Source: Candidatus Pantoea soli (GTDB taxonomy: Bacteria > Pseudomonadota > Gammaproteobacteria > Enterobacterales > Enterobacteriaceae). Taken from it: a stretch of 64,000 bases of DNA. A model generated the notes under the pieces. The model did no database searches. It was not told the DNA's origin and was given only the letters and a program-made list of their open reading frames with translations. The translations under genes and the position numbers were made by a program. The first letter of the stretch is position 1. Each line of letters begins with the position of its first letter. The stretch lies in contig NZ_CP032702.1 of assembly GCF_007833795.1 (NCBI RefSeq), positions 1,488,001 through 1,552,000 of the forward strand. Reading direction: 5' to 3'. Below are positions 18,891 through 28,006 of the stretch, one piece after another.

Positions 18891-20195
18891 TTGACTACAA
18901 CTATGGAAAAAATCGTCATTGTCGGTGGCGGAGCCGGTGGCTTAGAGCTGGCAACCCAGCTCGGCCATAAGCTGGGTCGCGGCAAAAAGGCGGAGATCGT
19001 TCTGGTGGACCGCAACCACAGCCATCTGTGGAAACCGCTGCTGCATGAAGTGGCAACCGGCTCCATGGATGAGGGCATTGACGCGCTCAGCTATCTGGCG
19101 CATGCGCGTAACCACGGCTTTCAGTTTCAGCTGGGGTCGCTGACGCAGATCCATCGCGACAGAAAAACCATTGCGCTGGCGGAGATCCGCGATGCGCAGG
19201 GCGAACTGCTGGTTCCGGAGCGCGAACTGGCCTATGACCGTCTGGTCATTGCGTTGGGCAGTACCTCCAATGACTTTGGTACGCCGGGCGTGAAAGAGCA
19301 CTGCATTTTCCTGGATAATCCGCATCAGGCGCGCCGCTTCCATAATGAGATGCTGAACCTGTTCCTGCGCTTCTCGGCCAGCGAAGGGCAGCTGCAGAAG
19401 GTGAATATTGCCATTGTCGGCGGCGGGGCAACCGGCGTTGAGCTTTCGGCTGAGCTGTATAATGCCGTGAAGCAGCTGCACAGTTATGGCTATAAAGGCC
19501 TCGACAGCAATGCCCTGAACGTTACGCTGGTGGAAGCGGGCGAGCGCATTCTGCCTGCGCTGCCGCCGCGTATCTCTGCTGCCGCGCATCAGGAGCTGAG
19601 CAAGCTGGGCGTACGCGTGCTGACGCAGACCATGGTCACCAGCGCGGCGGAAAATGGCCTCAATACCAAAAATGGCGAATTTATCGAAGCCGATCTGATG
19701 GTATGGGCCGCAGGCATCAAAGCGCCGGACTTCATGAAAGCGATCGGCGGGCTGGAAACCAACCGCATTAACCAGCTGGTGGTGAAAGAGACGCTGCAAA
19801 CCACGCTGGATGACGATATCTATGCCATCGGCGACTGCGCCTCCTGCGCACTGCCGGGCGGCGGCTTTGTGCCACCGCGGGCACAGTCCGCGCACCAGAT
19901 GGCTTCACGCGTGCTGGAAAACCTGCTGGCGCAGCGCAAAGGCAAACCGCTAAAAGCCTATGTCTATAAAGATCATGGCTCGCTGGTGTCGCTGTCGCGC
20001 TTCAGTACCGTTGGCAGCCTGATGGGGAACCTGATGCGCGGCTCGATGATGGTAGAGGGACGCATCGCGCGTTTTGTCTACATCTCTCTGTATCGTATGC
20101 ATCAGATTGCGCTCCACGGATATTTCAAGACTGGCCTGATGATGCTGGTCGGCAGCCTGAACCGCGTTCTGCGTCCGCGGCTTAAGCTGCACTGA
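18891..20195 (+). CDS. ndh: Type II NADH dehydrogenase (non-proton-pumping)
   Basis: A membrane-bound FAD enzyme that passes electrons from NADH to quinone without pumping protons. I choose the TTG at 18891 because a TTGAGGGGG ribosome binding site lies 6-10 bases before it and it gives 434 residues, the E. coli length; the ATG at 18852 would overlap the leader. The FAD-binding [10 protein letters not shown] motif is near the N-terminus, the NADH-binding [12 protein letters not shown] motif lies near residue 170, and IGDCASC is the second FAD contact. The C-terminal amphipathic region ([19 protein letters not shown]) attaches the protein to the membrane. Confidence 0.96.
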   Translation: MTTTMEKIVIVGGGAGGLELATQLGHKLGRGKKAEIVLVDRNHSHLWKPLLHEVATGSMDEGIDALSYLAHARNHGFQFQLGSLTQIHRDRKTIALAEIRDAQGELLVPERELAYDRLVIALGSTSNDFGTPGVKEHCIFLDNPHQARRFHNEMLNLFLRFSASEGQLQKVNIAIVGGGATGVELSAELYNAVKQLHSYGYKGLDSNALNVTLVEAGERILPALPPRISAAAHQELSKLGVRVLTQTMVTSAAENGLNTKNGEFIEADLMVWAAGIKAPDFMKAIGGLETNRINQLVVKETLQTTLDDDIYAIGDCASCALPGGGFVPPRAQSAHQMASRVLENLLAQRKGKPLKAYVYKDHGSLVSLSRFSTVGSLMGNLMRGSMMVEGRIARFVYISLYRMHQIALHGYFKTGLMMLVGSLNRVLRPRLKLH

Positions 20196-20202
20196 TTATC
20201 AG

Positions 20203-20224
20203 GCGGGCGGCACCGGCCGCCCGC
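20203..20224 (+). terminator. Hairpin after ndh, probable terminator
   Basis: A GCGGGCGGC/GCCGCCCGC stem (9 bp, ACCG loop) begins 8 bases after the ndh stop; flanking ATCAG and CTGAT can extend it past a one-base bulge. The following T-tract is weak (GATTCTG). Confidence 0.55.
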
Positions 20225-20491
20225 GCTGATTCTGCCTGCGCTAACCTGTTGATTTGGGTTAACTCACACCCGAATGACATCCCGATGGCAGCCGGTCTCA
20301 GAACTCTCCTAAAAGCTGGCCCTGTGGCCGTTCCGCTGCGTTTCCTCCATTAATCTGATGTTGCATTTCCGGACCATCTGTAAAACTTATTCCAACGAAC
20401 ACGGCGCGGCGCGCACGCCGGTTATGCCTCGGTTATCCGGCAACGGATAGCGGCAGGAATGCGCGGTAACAACATTCAGGAGGACGTTCCT

Positions 20492-21034
20492 GTGAATAAA
20501 TCAATGTTAGCGGGTATCGGAATTGGTGTAGCAGCAGCGCTGGGCGTCGCCGCCGTCGCCAGCATGGATGTGTTTGATCGTGGCCCGCAGTACGCACAGG
20601 TTCTCTCGGCAACACCCATTAAAGAGAGCATTAAACAACCCCGGCAGGAGTGCCGTAATGTCACCATTACGCATCGCCGTCCGGTGCAGGACGAAAACCG
20701 CATCGCCGGTTCCGTACTGGGTGCCGTTGCCGGTGGCGTACTGGGTCACCAGTTTGGTGGCGGTCGCGGTCGCGATGTGGCTACCGTTGCCGGTGCCCTG
20801 GCGGGCGGTTATGGCGGCAACCAGGTGCAGGGTGCACTGCAGGATCGTGACACCTACACCACCAGCGAACAGCGCTGTAAAACCGTGTACGACAAACAGG
20901 AAAAGATGCTGGGTTATGACGTGACCTATAAAATAGGCGACCAGCAGGGCAAAATCCGTATGGAAAATGACCCTGGCACCCGCATCCCGCTGGACCGTAA
21001 CGGCCAGCTGATCCTGAATTCAAATCAGGCCTGA
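20492..21034 (+). CDS. ycfJ: Glycine-zipper membrane protein YcfJ
   Basis: A 180-residue envelope protein with one N-terminal hydrophobic helix (about residues 5-24) and a glycine-zipper segment (GSVLGAVAGGVLGHQFGGG, about residues 71-89) of the Rick_17kDa_Anti/2TM type. The GTG at 20492 is chosen because CAGGAGGA precedes it and MNKSMLAGIGIG is the conserved N-terminus. The function is not established; in E. coli it is an uncharacterised envelope protein. The 296-base gap before it shows no other feature I can support. Confidence 0.9.
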   Translation: MNKSMLAGIGIGVAAALGVAAVASMDVFDRGPQYAQVLSATPIKESIKQPRQECRNVTITHRRPVQDENRIAGSVLGAVAGGVLGHQFGGGRGRDVATVAGALAGGYGGNQVQGALQDRDTYTTSEQRCKTVYDKQEKMLGYDVTYKIGDQQGKIRMENDPGTRIPLDRNGQLILNSNQA

Positions 21035-21070
21035 TTGGGCAAAGCTCACCACAGCAGCAGTAACCTAATA

Positions 21071-21098
21071 AAAAAAGCGCCGCAGGGCGCTTTTTTTT
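21071..21098 (+). terminator. Bidirectional terminator after ycfJ
   Basis: AAAAAAGCGCC, GCAG loop, GGCGCTTTTTTTT. The A-tract and T-tract flank a 5-bp GC core, so it can act in both directions, ending ycfJ from the left and the islet genes from the right. Confidence 0.88.
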
Positions 21099-21117
21099 AT
21101 GGTGCTGGTATCGCGGA

Positions 21118-21149
21118 CAGGAAAAGCGCAATTCGGTTGCCTTTTCCTG
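21118..21149. repeat. Inverted repeat at the islet edge
   Basis: CAGGAAAAG and CTTTTCCTG form a perfect 9-bp inverted repeat separated by 14 bases. It lies between the ycfJ terminator and the first islet gene. It could be a boundary element or a weak transcription end; nothing else is visible in 21099-21227. Confidence 0.4.
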
Positions 21150-21227
21150 CTTACGTGCTTTATTAAAGCAATAGATGTTTATGGCACAGGCTGTCTTGAC
21201 TCAACTGACTATTTACAGAGGAGCAGG

Positions 21228-21656
21228 TCAGGCTCTTTTATCTACCAGCGTAATGAGCAGGCTACGCGGTTTTTCCCTGACTTCCACGGTAACCCTGATA
21301 TCAGGATCCTGACCTGCCCAGCAGTCACCTGCAAAACTGCATGCTTCACTTTTTTTATACCCATTTCGCTCTATATAAGTCTTTATCGGGGCATTGTCGG
21401 TTACGCCAGTAAACCTTAGCTGGAAAATCCTTGCGGGATTGGGGCCTGATACATTGCTGTAATGAAAGCGGTAACTCTCCGTAATACGGGGCATCTTTTT
21501 CAGTAAATCAGGCGTGTAAAATTCGTACTGCTGCGTATCCTGCTCGGTGTAATCAGCACCGTCCGCTAACTCCATGCGGAGAAAATGCAATCCCCAAGCC
21601 AGACCCAACGCACAGGTGATCAGAATGCTTAGCGTAATCCTCAATGATGTTTTCAT
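21228..21656 (-). CDS. Unknown membrane-anchored periplasmic protein (islet gene B)
   Basis: I do not recognise this 142-residue protein. Residues 5-24 form one hydrophobic segment (an inner-membrane anchor or uncleaved signal), followed by a soluble domain of about 115 residues that would face the periplasm. The soluble part has two close cysteines (CSFAGDC) that could form a disulphide. Its ATG overlaps the stop of the upstream gene by four bases, so the two are translated together. Base composition is lower in G+C than the neighbours (four sampled 60-base lines across the islet give 119 of 240). The geometry would suit an immunity or partner protein for gene A, but that is speculation. Confidence 0.7.
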   Translation of the reverse strand: MKTSLRITLSILITCALGLAWGLHFLRMELADGADYTEQDTQQYEFYTPDLLKKMPRITESYRFHYSNVSGPNPARIFQLRFTGVTDNAPIKTYIERNGYKKSEACSFAGDCWAGQDPDIRVTVEVREKPRSLLITLVDKRA

Positions 21657-22354
21657 TTGTTTATCACACGTTTGCCGAGATGGATAAACCCGCGATCGGG
21701 ATCGATGATGCTGACGTCTTCCGATGACCAGCGATGATAGGGTGTTACGCTGCGCATAAAGAGGGGGAGTTGACCAAAGCAGGGTCTGCTATGGGGAAAT
21801 GCAAGAGGATCAGGAAAAAGCAGCGGTTTAAATGTTTGGTTTTTCCAGGAGCCAATACTTCCATAATGGTCCCAGCGTCTCAACGCTGCAGCTTCGCTTA
21901 CGGGTTTCAGATGGCTGAAAATATTGCTCATGCACGCCACAACCCGATAAAAGCCCAGCAGATCTGATACCAGATCTTCACCGCTGAATCCGCTATCGGT
22001 GGCCCAGCTAAAAGGGAAAGAAGCCTGCAGGCCTTCAAACCGGTGCGCCAGCGTCATCATCATAGCTAATGCAACACTTTGCTTTTGGTGATATGACAGC
22101 CCTTTTTTGAGCCGCCACGTGATGGATTTACCCACCGTCATATGCCTTTTAAGGCCAGTCATGGATTGTTTATAGGTCACATCATAGTAAAGCCCGCTCT
22201 GCGCTTCACCTTGCAGCATTTGCGCCCATAACTGTCTGATATCAGTACCTTGCGCATGCCCGAGATCTATCCAGCCCAATACCTCTGTGTAGACCAGACC
22301 GTAAGCGTTTCTTTCTGCCTTGCTGCCGTCAATAATATCTGCACGCCTGCTCAT
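21653..22354 (-). CDS. Unknown protein (islet gene A)
   Basis: A 233-residue protein without a signal peptide or clear membrane helix. It starts MSRRADIIDGSKAERNAYG after a GGAAGAGG ribosome binding site. Segments that look constrained are TEVLGWIDLGHAQGTD (residues 24-39), LSYHQKQSVALAMMMTLAHRFEG, and SGFSGEDLVSDLLGFYR. The GWIDLGHA stretch faintly resembles uncharacterised DUF4056-type proteins, which I cannot confirm. It is the first gene of a two-gene unit downstream of mfd and takes the place of the comR-bhsA-ldtC genes found here in E. coli. It could be a transferred pair, for example an enzyme or effector with its partner. Confidence 0.7.
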   Translation of the reverse strand: MSRRADIIDGSKAERNAYGLVYTEVLGWIDLGHAQGTDIRQLWAQMLQGEAQSGLYYDVTYKQSMTGLKRHMTVGKSITWRLKKGLSYHQKQSVALAMMMTLAHRFEGLQASFPFSWATDSGFSGEDLVSDLLGFYRVVACMSNIFSHLKPVSEAAALRRWDHYGSIGSWKNQTFKPLLFPDPLAFPHSRPCFGQLPLFMRSVTPYHRWSSEDVSIIDPDRGFIHLGKRVINK

Positions 22355-22377
22355 CCATAGCCTCTTCCGTGGTGATG

Positions 22378-22409
22378 TCCTGCGGTGACATCATTGTCAT
22401 ATCACAGGA
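22378..22409. promoter_or_regulatory. Dyad-symmetric element upstream of the islet genes
   Basis: An inner perfect inverted repeat TGACA-TCAT-TGTCA (22386-22399) is flanked by outer arms TCCTG (22378-22382) and CAGGA (22405-22409). It sits 24 bases upstream of gene A and 46 bases below the mfd stop, so it may be an operator for the islet or a transcript end for mfd. There is no T-tract. Confidence 0.45.
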
Positions 22410-22454
22410 CGAGGCAGGCGTTTGATTTTATCCCCCCATTTGCGGGAGCGATCG

Positions 22455-25400
22455 CTAAACCTGATGCTTCGCCAGTTCGGCAACGAAGTTCTGTACCCAC
22501 TCCATGCGCGTTTTGCGCTCGGTCAGATCGCGGGTAAATTTCAGTCGCGTCGGGCCATCCAGTTTCCACTGTTGCGGGTCCTGCTGCAGCAGGGTGATCA
22601 GCCAGCCGGGATCCACCTGGTTTTGTGGCGCAAACTCAAAGAATCCGCCTTTCTCACTGGCCTCGATTTTGCGCAGCCCCAGCTGGCGCGCCACCAGGCG
22701 CAGGCCGGCAATATCCAGCAGATTGCGGGCGGCGTCCGGCAGTTTACCGAAGCGATCGATCATCTCGACTTTCAGCTCCGCCAGCTCCTGCTCATCGGCG
22801 GCACTCGCCACGCGCTTGTAGAGCGACAGGCGGGTGCTGACATCCGGAATAAAATCATCCGGCAGCAGGGCAGGCATGCGCAGCTCAATTTCGGTCTGAT
22901 TGCTGGTGAGATCCTCCAGCGAGGGTTCGCGTCCGGCTTTCAGCGCATCCACCGCGTTTTCCAGCAGTTCCATATACAGGGTAAAACCAATGGTTTCCAT
23001 CTGGCCACTCTGCTCTTCACCCAGCAGCTCACCGGCACCGCGAATCTCCAGATCGTGCGTGGCCAGCGCAAAGCCCGCTCCCAGATCTTCCAGTGAGGCG
23101 ATAGCTTCCAGCCGTTTCTGCGCATCGGTGGTCATGGCCTTCGGATGCGGCGTCAGCAGCCAGGCGTAAGCCTGATGATGCGAACGCCCGACGCGGCCGC
23201 GCAGCTGGTGCAGCTGGGCCAGGCCAAAGTGGTCGGCACGCTCAATAATGATGGTGTTGGCGCTGGGCACATCGATACCGGTTTCGATGATGGTGGTGCA
23301 CACCAGCACATTAAAGCGCTGATGGTGGAAATCATTCATCACCCGCTCCAGATCGCGTTCGCGCATCTGGCCGTGACCAATGGCGATACGCGCCTCCGGC
23401 ACCAGATCCGCCAGCCGCTGAGCCGCCTTCTCAATGTTCTCCACGTCGTTATAGAGGTAATAAACCTGACCGCCGCGCAGCACCTCACGCAGTATCGCCT
23501 CGCGCACCACCAGGCTGTCATATTCCCGCACAAAGGTTTTCACCGCGAGACGTCGCGCCGGCGGCGTAGCGATAATCGACAGATCGCGCATGCCGCTCAT
23601 GGCCATATTCAGGGTGCGCGGGATGGGGGTGGCGGTGAGCGTCAGGATATCGACGTCAGCCCGCATCGCTTTGATGCGCTCTTTATGACGCACGCCGAAG
23701 CGGTGTTCTTCATCGACAATCAGCAGGCCGAGATCGCGCCACTTCAGATCGCTCATCAGCAGCTTATGGGTACCAATCAGGATATCAATTTTACCTTCGC
23801 TGGCCTGCTGCAGCACCTGCGCCTGCTCTTTGGCGCTGCGGAAGCGCGACAGCATCTCAATGCGCACCGGCCAGTTGGCGAAGCGGTCGCGGAAATTATC
23901 GAAATGCTGCTGCGCCAGCAAGGTGGTTGGCACCAGCACCGCCACCTGCTTGCCGTTTTCGACCGCCAGGAATGCGGCGCGCATCGCGACTTCCGTTTTG
24001 CCAAAGCCCACGTCGCCGCACACCAGACGATCCATCGCCAGCGGGCGGCACATATCACTCAGCACGGCGTTAATCGCCTGGCCCTGATCCGGTGTGGTTT
24101 CAAACGGAAAACCTTCACAGAACAGCTGATACTGTTCGCGGTCATGCTTAAAGGCAAAACCGGTTTTCGCCGCGCGCTGCGCATAGATATCCAGCAGTTC
24201 AGCGGCCACATCGCGCACTTTTTCGGCGGCTTTTTGCCGCGCGCGCGACCAGGCGTCGCTGCCCAGCTTGTGCAGGGGCGCATTTTCATCTGCTCCCCCG
24301 GCGTAACGGCTGATCAGATGCAGCGAGGAGACCGGCACGTACAGTTTGGCATCGCCGGCATAGGAGAGCATCAGGTATTCCGCCACAATGCCGCCAGCTT
24401 CCAGCGTGGTCAGGCCGATATAGCGGCCGACGCCATGCTCCAGATGCACCACCGGCTGGCCCGGATGCAGCTCAGCCAGGTTGCGAATCAGCACGTCCGG
24501 ATTGATGGTGCGACGATTGTCCTGACGGCGGCGACTGACGCGCTCGCCCAGCAGATCGCCTTCGCAAATCAATGCCCGCTGGCGTTGCGTATCGATAAAG
24601 CCGCGCTCGCTGGCACCGATCATCAGGCTGCAGCGCGCCCCGCTGGCCTCATCAAACCGCTCAATGGGCTGCGGACGCAGTTTAATCCGCGCCAGCAGCT
24701 CCTGCAGACTCTCACGCCGGCCTTCACTCTCAACGGAAAAAATCACCTCGCCGTCGAAGGTTTCCAGAAACTGCCGCAGCAGATCGAGCGGCGCTTTGGC
24801 CTGCGCCTGCACGGTCAGTTCCGGCAGTGGCTGATAGCCCAGATTGGTATTGGCGGCTTTTTCCGGCAGCGTGTCGCGGCTGAGCTGCATCCGCGGCCAG
24901 GCTTTCAGTTCGCTCAGCAGCGCATCGGGACGCAGCCAGAGGGTGGCCGGTTCCAGCAGCGGACGCATCGGGTCGATGCGGCGGTTTTCATAACGCGCAT
25001 GGGCATCCTGCCAGAAGCGTTCGGCGCTGGCGGCGAGGTCGCCGCTGTTCAGCACCAGCGTTGACGCCGGCAGATAGCTGAACAGCGTGGGCAGTTCCTG
25101 TTCGAAGAACAGCGGCTGCCAGTATTCAATCCCGGCAGGCAGGGTGCCTTTACTGACCTGCTGATAAACGTGTTCCGGCTCGCGGCGCACGTCGAAGGTT
25201 TCACGCCAGCGGCTGCGAAACAGTTCAATCGCGGCTTTATCGGTCGGGAATTCATGCGCCGGCAGCAGGTTGATGGCGCTGACTTCTTCCAGCGTGCGCT
25301 GGCTGTCCACATCAAACAGGCGCAGCGTATCAATTTCATCGTCAAAAAAGTCAATGCGGTAGGGCTGATCGCTGCCCATCGGAAACAGGTCAAGCAGGGC

Positions 25401-25898
25401 GCCGCGCGTCGCGTATTCCCCGTGCTCCATGACCTGATCAACATGCCGGTAACCGGCCTGCTCCAGCTGGTCACGCAGCGCATCACGGGACAACTTCTGC
25501 CCCTGCTGCATGACCAGCGCGTGACCGTGCAGAAAACTGTGCGGGCAGACACGCTGCATCAGGGTATTCACCGGCATGATCAGCATGCCGCGCGTCAGGG
25601 TCGGCAGCTGGTACAGGGTAGAGAGGCGGGCAGAGATGATGTCCTGATGCGGGGAGAAGCTGTCGTACGGCAGGGTTTCCCAGTCGGCAAGATGCATGAC
25701 CGGCAGGTCGGTAAACTGGCGCATCTCCTCCTGAAGCCGCAGGGCAGATTGCATATCCGGTGTAATCATCAACACCGGGCCGGGATGGCGTTCGGTGATG
25801 CTGGCGCACTCAACTGCGTGTGCGGCGCCGACCAGCTGGCCGAGCTGACGATGGTCACCCGCTTTGGCAGGCAGGGTATAGCGATGCTGTTCCGACAT
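22455..25898 (-). CDS. mfd: Transcription-repair coupling factor
   Basis: Mfd pushes or removes RNA polymerase stalled at DNA lesions and recruits UvrA. The 1147-residue protein has the UvrB-homology N-terminus (ADWETLPYDSFSPHQDIIS), a CarD-like RNA polymerase interaction domain (VVHLEHGVGRY, around residue 480), and a RecG-like translocase with the Walker A-type CGDVGFGKTEVAMRAAF, DEEHRFGVRHKE and the LRGRVGRSHHQAYAWLL motif VI. I take the ATG at 25898 (MSEQHRYTLPAK) to match homologues; an ATG four codons upstream at 25910 is closer to an AAGGAGAG sequence and may be the true start. It is not in an operon with lolC, which lies divergently beyond a small gene. Confidence 0.96.
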   Translation of the reverse strand: MSEQHRYTLPAKAGDHRQLGQLVGAAHAVECASITERHPGPVLMITPDMQSALRLQEEMRQFTDLPVMHLADWETLPYDSFSPHQDIISARLSTLYQLPTLTRGMLIMPVNTLMQRVCPHSFLHGHALVMQQGQKLSRDALRDQLEQAGYRHVDQVMEHGEYATRGALLDLFPMGSDQPYRIDFFDDEIDTLRLFDVDSQRTLEEVSAINLLPAHEFPTDKAAIELFRSRWRETFDVRREPEHVYQQVSKGTLPAGIEYWQPLFFEQELPTLFSYLPASTLVLNSGDLAASAERFWQDAHARYENRRIDPMRPLLEPATLWLRPDALLSELKAWPRMQLSRDTLPEKAANTNLGYQPLPELTVQAQAKAPLDLLRQFLETFDGEVIFSVESEGRRESLQELLARIKLRPQPIERFDEASGARCSLMIGASERGFIDTQRQRALICEGDLLGERVSRRRQDNRRTINPDVLIRNLAELHPGQPVVHLEHGVGRYIGLTTLEAGGIVAEYLMLSYAGDAKLYVPVSSLHLISRYAGGADENAPLHKLGSDAWSRARQKAAEKVRDVAAELLDIYAQRAAKTGFAFKHDREQYQLFCEGFPFETTPDQGQAINAVLSDMCRPLAMDRLVCGDVGFGKTEVAMRAAFLAVENGKQVAVLVPTTLLAQQHFDNFRDRFANWPVRIEMLSRFRSAKEQAQVLQQASEGKIDILIGTHKLLMSDLKWRDLGLLIVDEEHRFGVRHKERIKAMRADVDILTLTATPIPRTLNMAMSGMRDLSIIATPPARRLAVKTFVREYDSLVVREAILREVLRGGQVYYLYNDVENIEKAAQRLADLVPEARIAIGHGQMRERDLERVMNDFHHQRFNVLVCTTIIETGIDVPSANTIIIERADHFGLAQLHQLRGRVGRSHHQAYAWLLTPHPKAMTTDAQKRLEAIASLEDLGAGFALATHDLEIRGAGELLGEEQSGQMETIGFTLYMELLENAVDALKAGREPSLEDLTSNQTEIELRMPALLPDDFIPDVSTRLSLYKRVASAADEQELAELKVEMIDRFGKLPDAARNLLDIAGLRLVARQLGLRKIEASEKGGFFEFAPQNQVDPGWLITLLQQDPQQWKLDGPTRLKFTRDLTERKTRMEWVQNFVAELAKHQV

Positions 25899-25910
25899 AA
25901 GGTCCGACAT

Positions 25911-26351
25911 TCTCTCCTTAAATTCCAGGGCGCCATCATTCCATAAACCGCCGTGAGGATCATCTGTCGTGGCGCGATTTAGCCCGATAAGCCACGCCGG
26001 CGCACCGGCCTGCCTGTCGCGGTGCGCTGCCGGTCTGGCAGCAGGGCCGGGCGCCGCGGCGTAAGGAATGACAGCCTTGAGCAAGCGCCGTGCATGGGCG
26101 CACGGCAGGCGGTAATGGATGGTGCCGTAAGTGCGATAGCCTTAAGGATAGACGATAGGCTGCGCGGAGAAAAAAACGGGAAAAGGTTTCGCCGTACGTA
26201 AACCCGCAGCGACGGCTGCGCGGATAAAAAAGCGCACGCGGCGGACCGGCGAGAGGGGCCGCCCGGCGCGGACAGGGCGGAACCTGCCCGGATGAAAAGC
26301 GATGGGTTATCCCGCGTGCCGGACGCCGTGATGGCCACCCGCGCGGGCGTG
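25911..26351. other. Intergenic region without a supportable gene
   Basis: This 441-base stretch precedes mfd and follows a small orphan gene on the same strand. It is G+C rich with many short GC palindromes. An open frame on the minus strand (25979-26443) runs through it but overlaps the small gene, has no ribosome binding site and shows no recognisable domain. The mfd promoter must lie here, but I see no clear -10/-35 pair. Confidence 0.5.
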
Positions 26352-26564
26352 TTATTTTGAAGATTGCTGTGTGTAGTGCATGCGAGGACGATCGACATTG
26401 GCCCAGGCCAGCTCCCGTTCAAGATGGTAGCTGTGATTGCCATCGTCCCACTTCACGTAATAACCGGTTGGCGCGTCTCCCTGCTCAAAGACATTAACAA
26501 TCTCGCCTTTGATGTCACCTGATTTATGTTTAACGATACTGCCTCTGGGAAATCTGCTGCTCAT
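26352..26564 (-). CDS. Small uncharacterised protein, possible SH3-like fold
   Basis: A 70-residue protein beginning MSSRFPRGSIVKHKSGDIKG. The ATG at 26564 has a good GGAGGTTCTTACC leader; the longer open frame to 26612 has none. The pattern of an N-terminal basic FPRGSIVKHKSG strand, followed by VKWDDGNHSYHLERELAW, looks like a small SH3-like barrel of the sort seen in nucleic-acid or protein adaptor proteins. I do not recognise a named family. It stands alone, reading away from lolC. Confidence 0.72.
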   Translation of the reverse strand: MSSRFPRGSIVKHKSGDIKGEIVNVFEQGDAPTGYYVKWDDGNHSYHLERELAWANVDRPRMHYTQQSSK

Positions 26565-26806
26565 GGTAAGAACCTCCGTACTGCGCTTACTGAACCGGTA
26601 CTGCATGATCAAAGTCTATCGCAGCTGCTGACGAATAATCGTACTAATAGCGTCACGATATTGTCGTAATTTTATGCATTGCCGCCGGCGCGGACGCATT
26701 TTGACGCAACTTTGCCCTACACTCAGAGGGTTAGAGGTTTCATAAAGCAGACGGCTCCTTTATCATCCCACTACTTAATTTGCAGGCAACGGCCCAGACG
26801 GATCTC

Positions 26807-28006
26807 ATGTATCAACCAGTCGCGTTATTCATCGGTTTGCGCTACATGCGTGGACGTGCTTCAGACCGCTTCGGTCGCTTTGTCTCCTGGCTTTCCACTA
26901 TCGGCATTACGCTCGGCGTGCTGGCGCTGGTCACGGTGCTGTCCGTGATGAACGGCTTTGAGCGCGAACTGGAAGGCAACATTCTTGGCCTGATGCCGCA
27001 AGCGCTGCTCACCAGCGATAAAGGCAGCATCAATCCGCAGCAGCTGCCGGCAGAGAGCCTGCATCTGCAGGGCGTCACCCGCGTTGCGCCGCTCACCACC
27101 GCAGATGTGGTGCTGCAAAGCGCACGCAACGTTTCCGTGGGCGTGATGCTGGGCATCAACCCGGATGAAGCGGATCCGCTGACGCCCTATCTGGTCAACA
27201 CCGCGCAAAACGTGCTGCAGCCTGGCCAGTACAACGTGATTCTCGGCGAACAGCTGGCGTCACAGCTGGGGGTAAAACGCGGCGATCAGCTGCGTCTGAT
27301 GGTGCCTTCGGTCAGCCAGTTTACGCCGGTCGGGCGCGTACCCAGCCAGCGTATTTTCACCGTCGCCGGCACCTATGCCGCCAACAGCGAAGTGGACGGC
27401 TATCAGATTCTGGTTAACCAGCAGGATGCCTCACGCGTGATGCGCTATCCGGCGGGCAATATCACCGGCTGGCGACTGTGGCTCGATAAGCCGCTCAGCG
27501 TGGACACGCTCAGCCAGCAGACGCTGCCGGCCGGCCTGACATGGAAAGACTGGCGCGAACGCAAAGGCGATCTGTTCCAGGCGGTACGCATGGAAAAAAA
27601 TATGATGGGGCTGCTGCTCAGCCTGATCATCGCTGTGGCGGCGTTTAATATCATAACCTCACTTGGCCTGCTGATTATGGAGAAGCAGGCGGAAGTGGCG
27701 ATTCTGCAGACCCAGGGCCTGACGCGCCGGCAAATTGTTGCGGTGTTTATGGTGCAGGGGGCCAGCGCCGGCGTGATCGGCGCACTGCTCGGTACGCTGC
27801 TCGGCGTGCTGCTTGCCAGCCAGCTGAATACGCTGATGCCGGTGATTGGCCTGTTCCTTGATGGCGCAGCGCTGCCGGTAGCGATCAATCCGTGGCAGGT
27901 GGTGACAATCGCGCTGGTCTCGATGGCCGTCGCGCTGCTCTCAACCCTTTATCCGTCATGGCGCGCTGCCGCCGTTCAACCCGCTGAGGCTTTACGTTAT
28001 GAGTAA
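26807..28006 (+). CDS. lolC: Lipoprotein-releasing ABC transporter permease LolC
   Basis: With LolD and LolE it extracts outer-membrane lipoproteins from the inner membrane and hands them to LolA. The 399-residue protein has the MacB/FtsX-type topology: one N-terminal helix ([19 protein letters not shown]), a large periplasmic domain and three C-terminal helices. The ATG at 26807 ([17 protein letters not shown]) is the conserved start and gives the E. coli length; the earlier in-frame codon at 26780 is rejected. The 3' end overlaps lolD by eight bases. Confidence 0.96.
   Translation: MYQPVALFIGLRYMRGRASDRFGRFVSWLSTIGITLGVLALVTVLSVMNGFERELEGNILGLMPQALLTSDKGSINPQQLPAESLHLQGVTRVAPLTTADVVLQSARNVSVGVMLGINPDEADPLTPYLVNTAQNVLQPGQYNVILGEQLASQLGVKRGDQLRLMVPSVSQFTPVGRVPSQRIFTVAGTYAANSEVDGYQILVNQQDASRVMRYPAGNITGWRLWLDKPLSVDTLSQQTLPAGLTWKDWRERKGDLFQAVRMEKNMMGLLLSLIIAVAAFNIITSLGLLIMEKQAEVAILQTQGLTRRQIVAVFMVQGASAGVIGALLGTLLGVLLASQLNTLMPVIGLFLDGAALPVAINPWQVVTIALVSMAVALLSTLYPSWRAAAVQPAEALRYE

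Noticed and set aside
23145..25064. A 639-residue open frame on the + strand opposite mfd
   Set aside because: It lies fully antisense to the strongly conserved mfd reading frame, lacks a ribosome binding site and has the histidine/glutamine/arginine-rich composition typical of frames opposite high-G+C genes.
25979..26443. A 154-residue minus-strand frame upstream of mfd
   Set aside because: It overlaps the better-supported 70-residue gene in another frame, has no leader and is of low-complexity arginine/serine/alanine composition.
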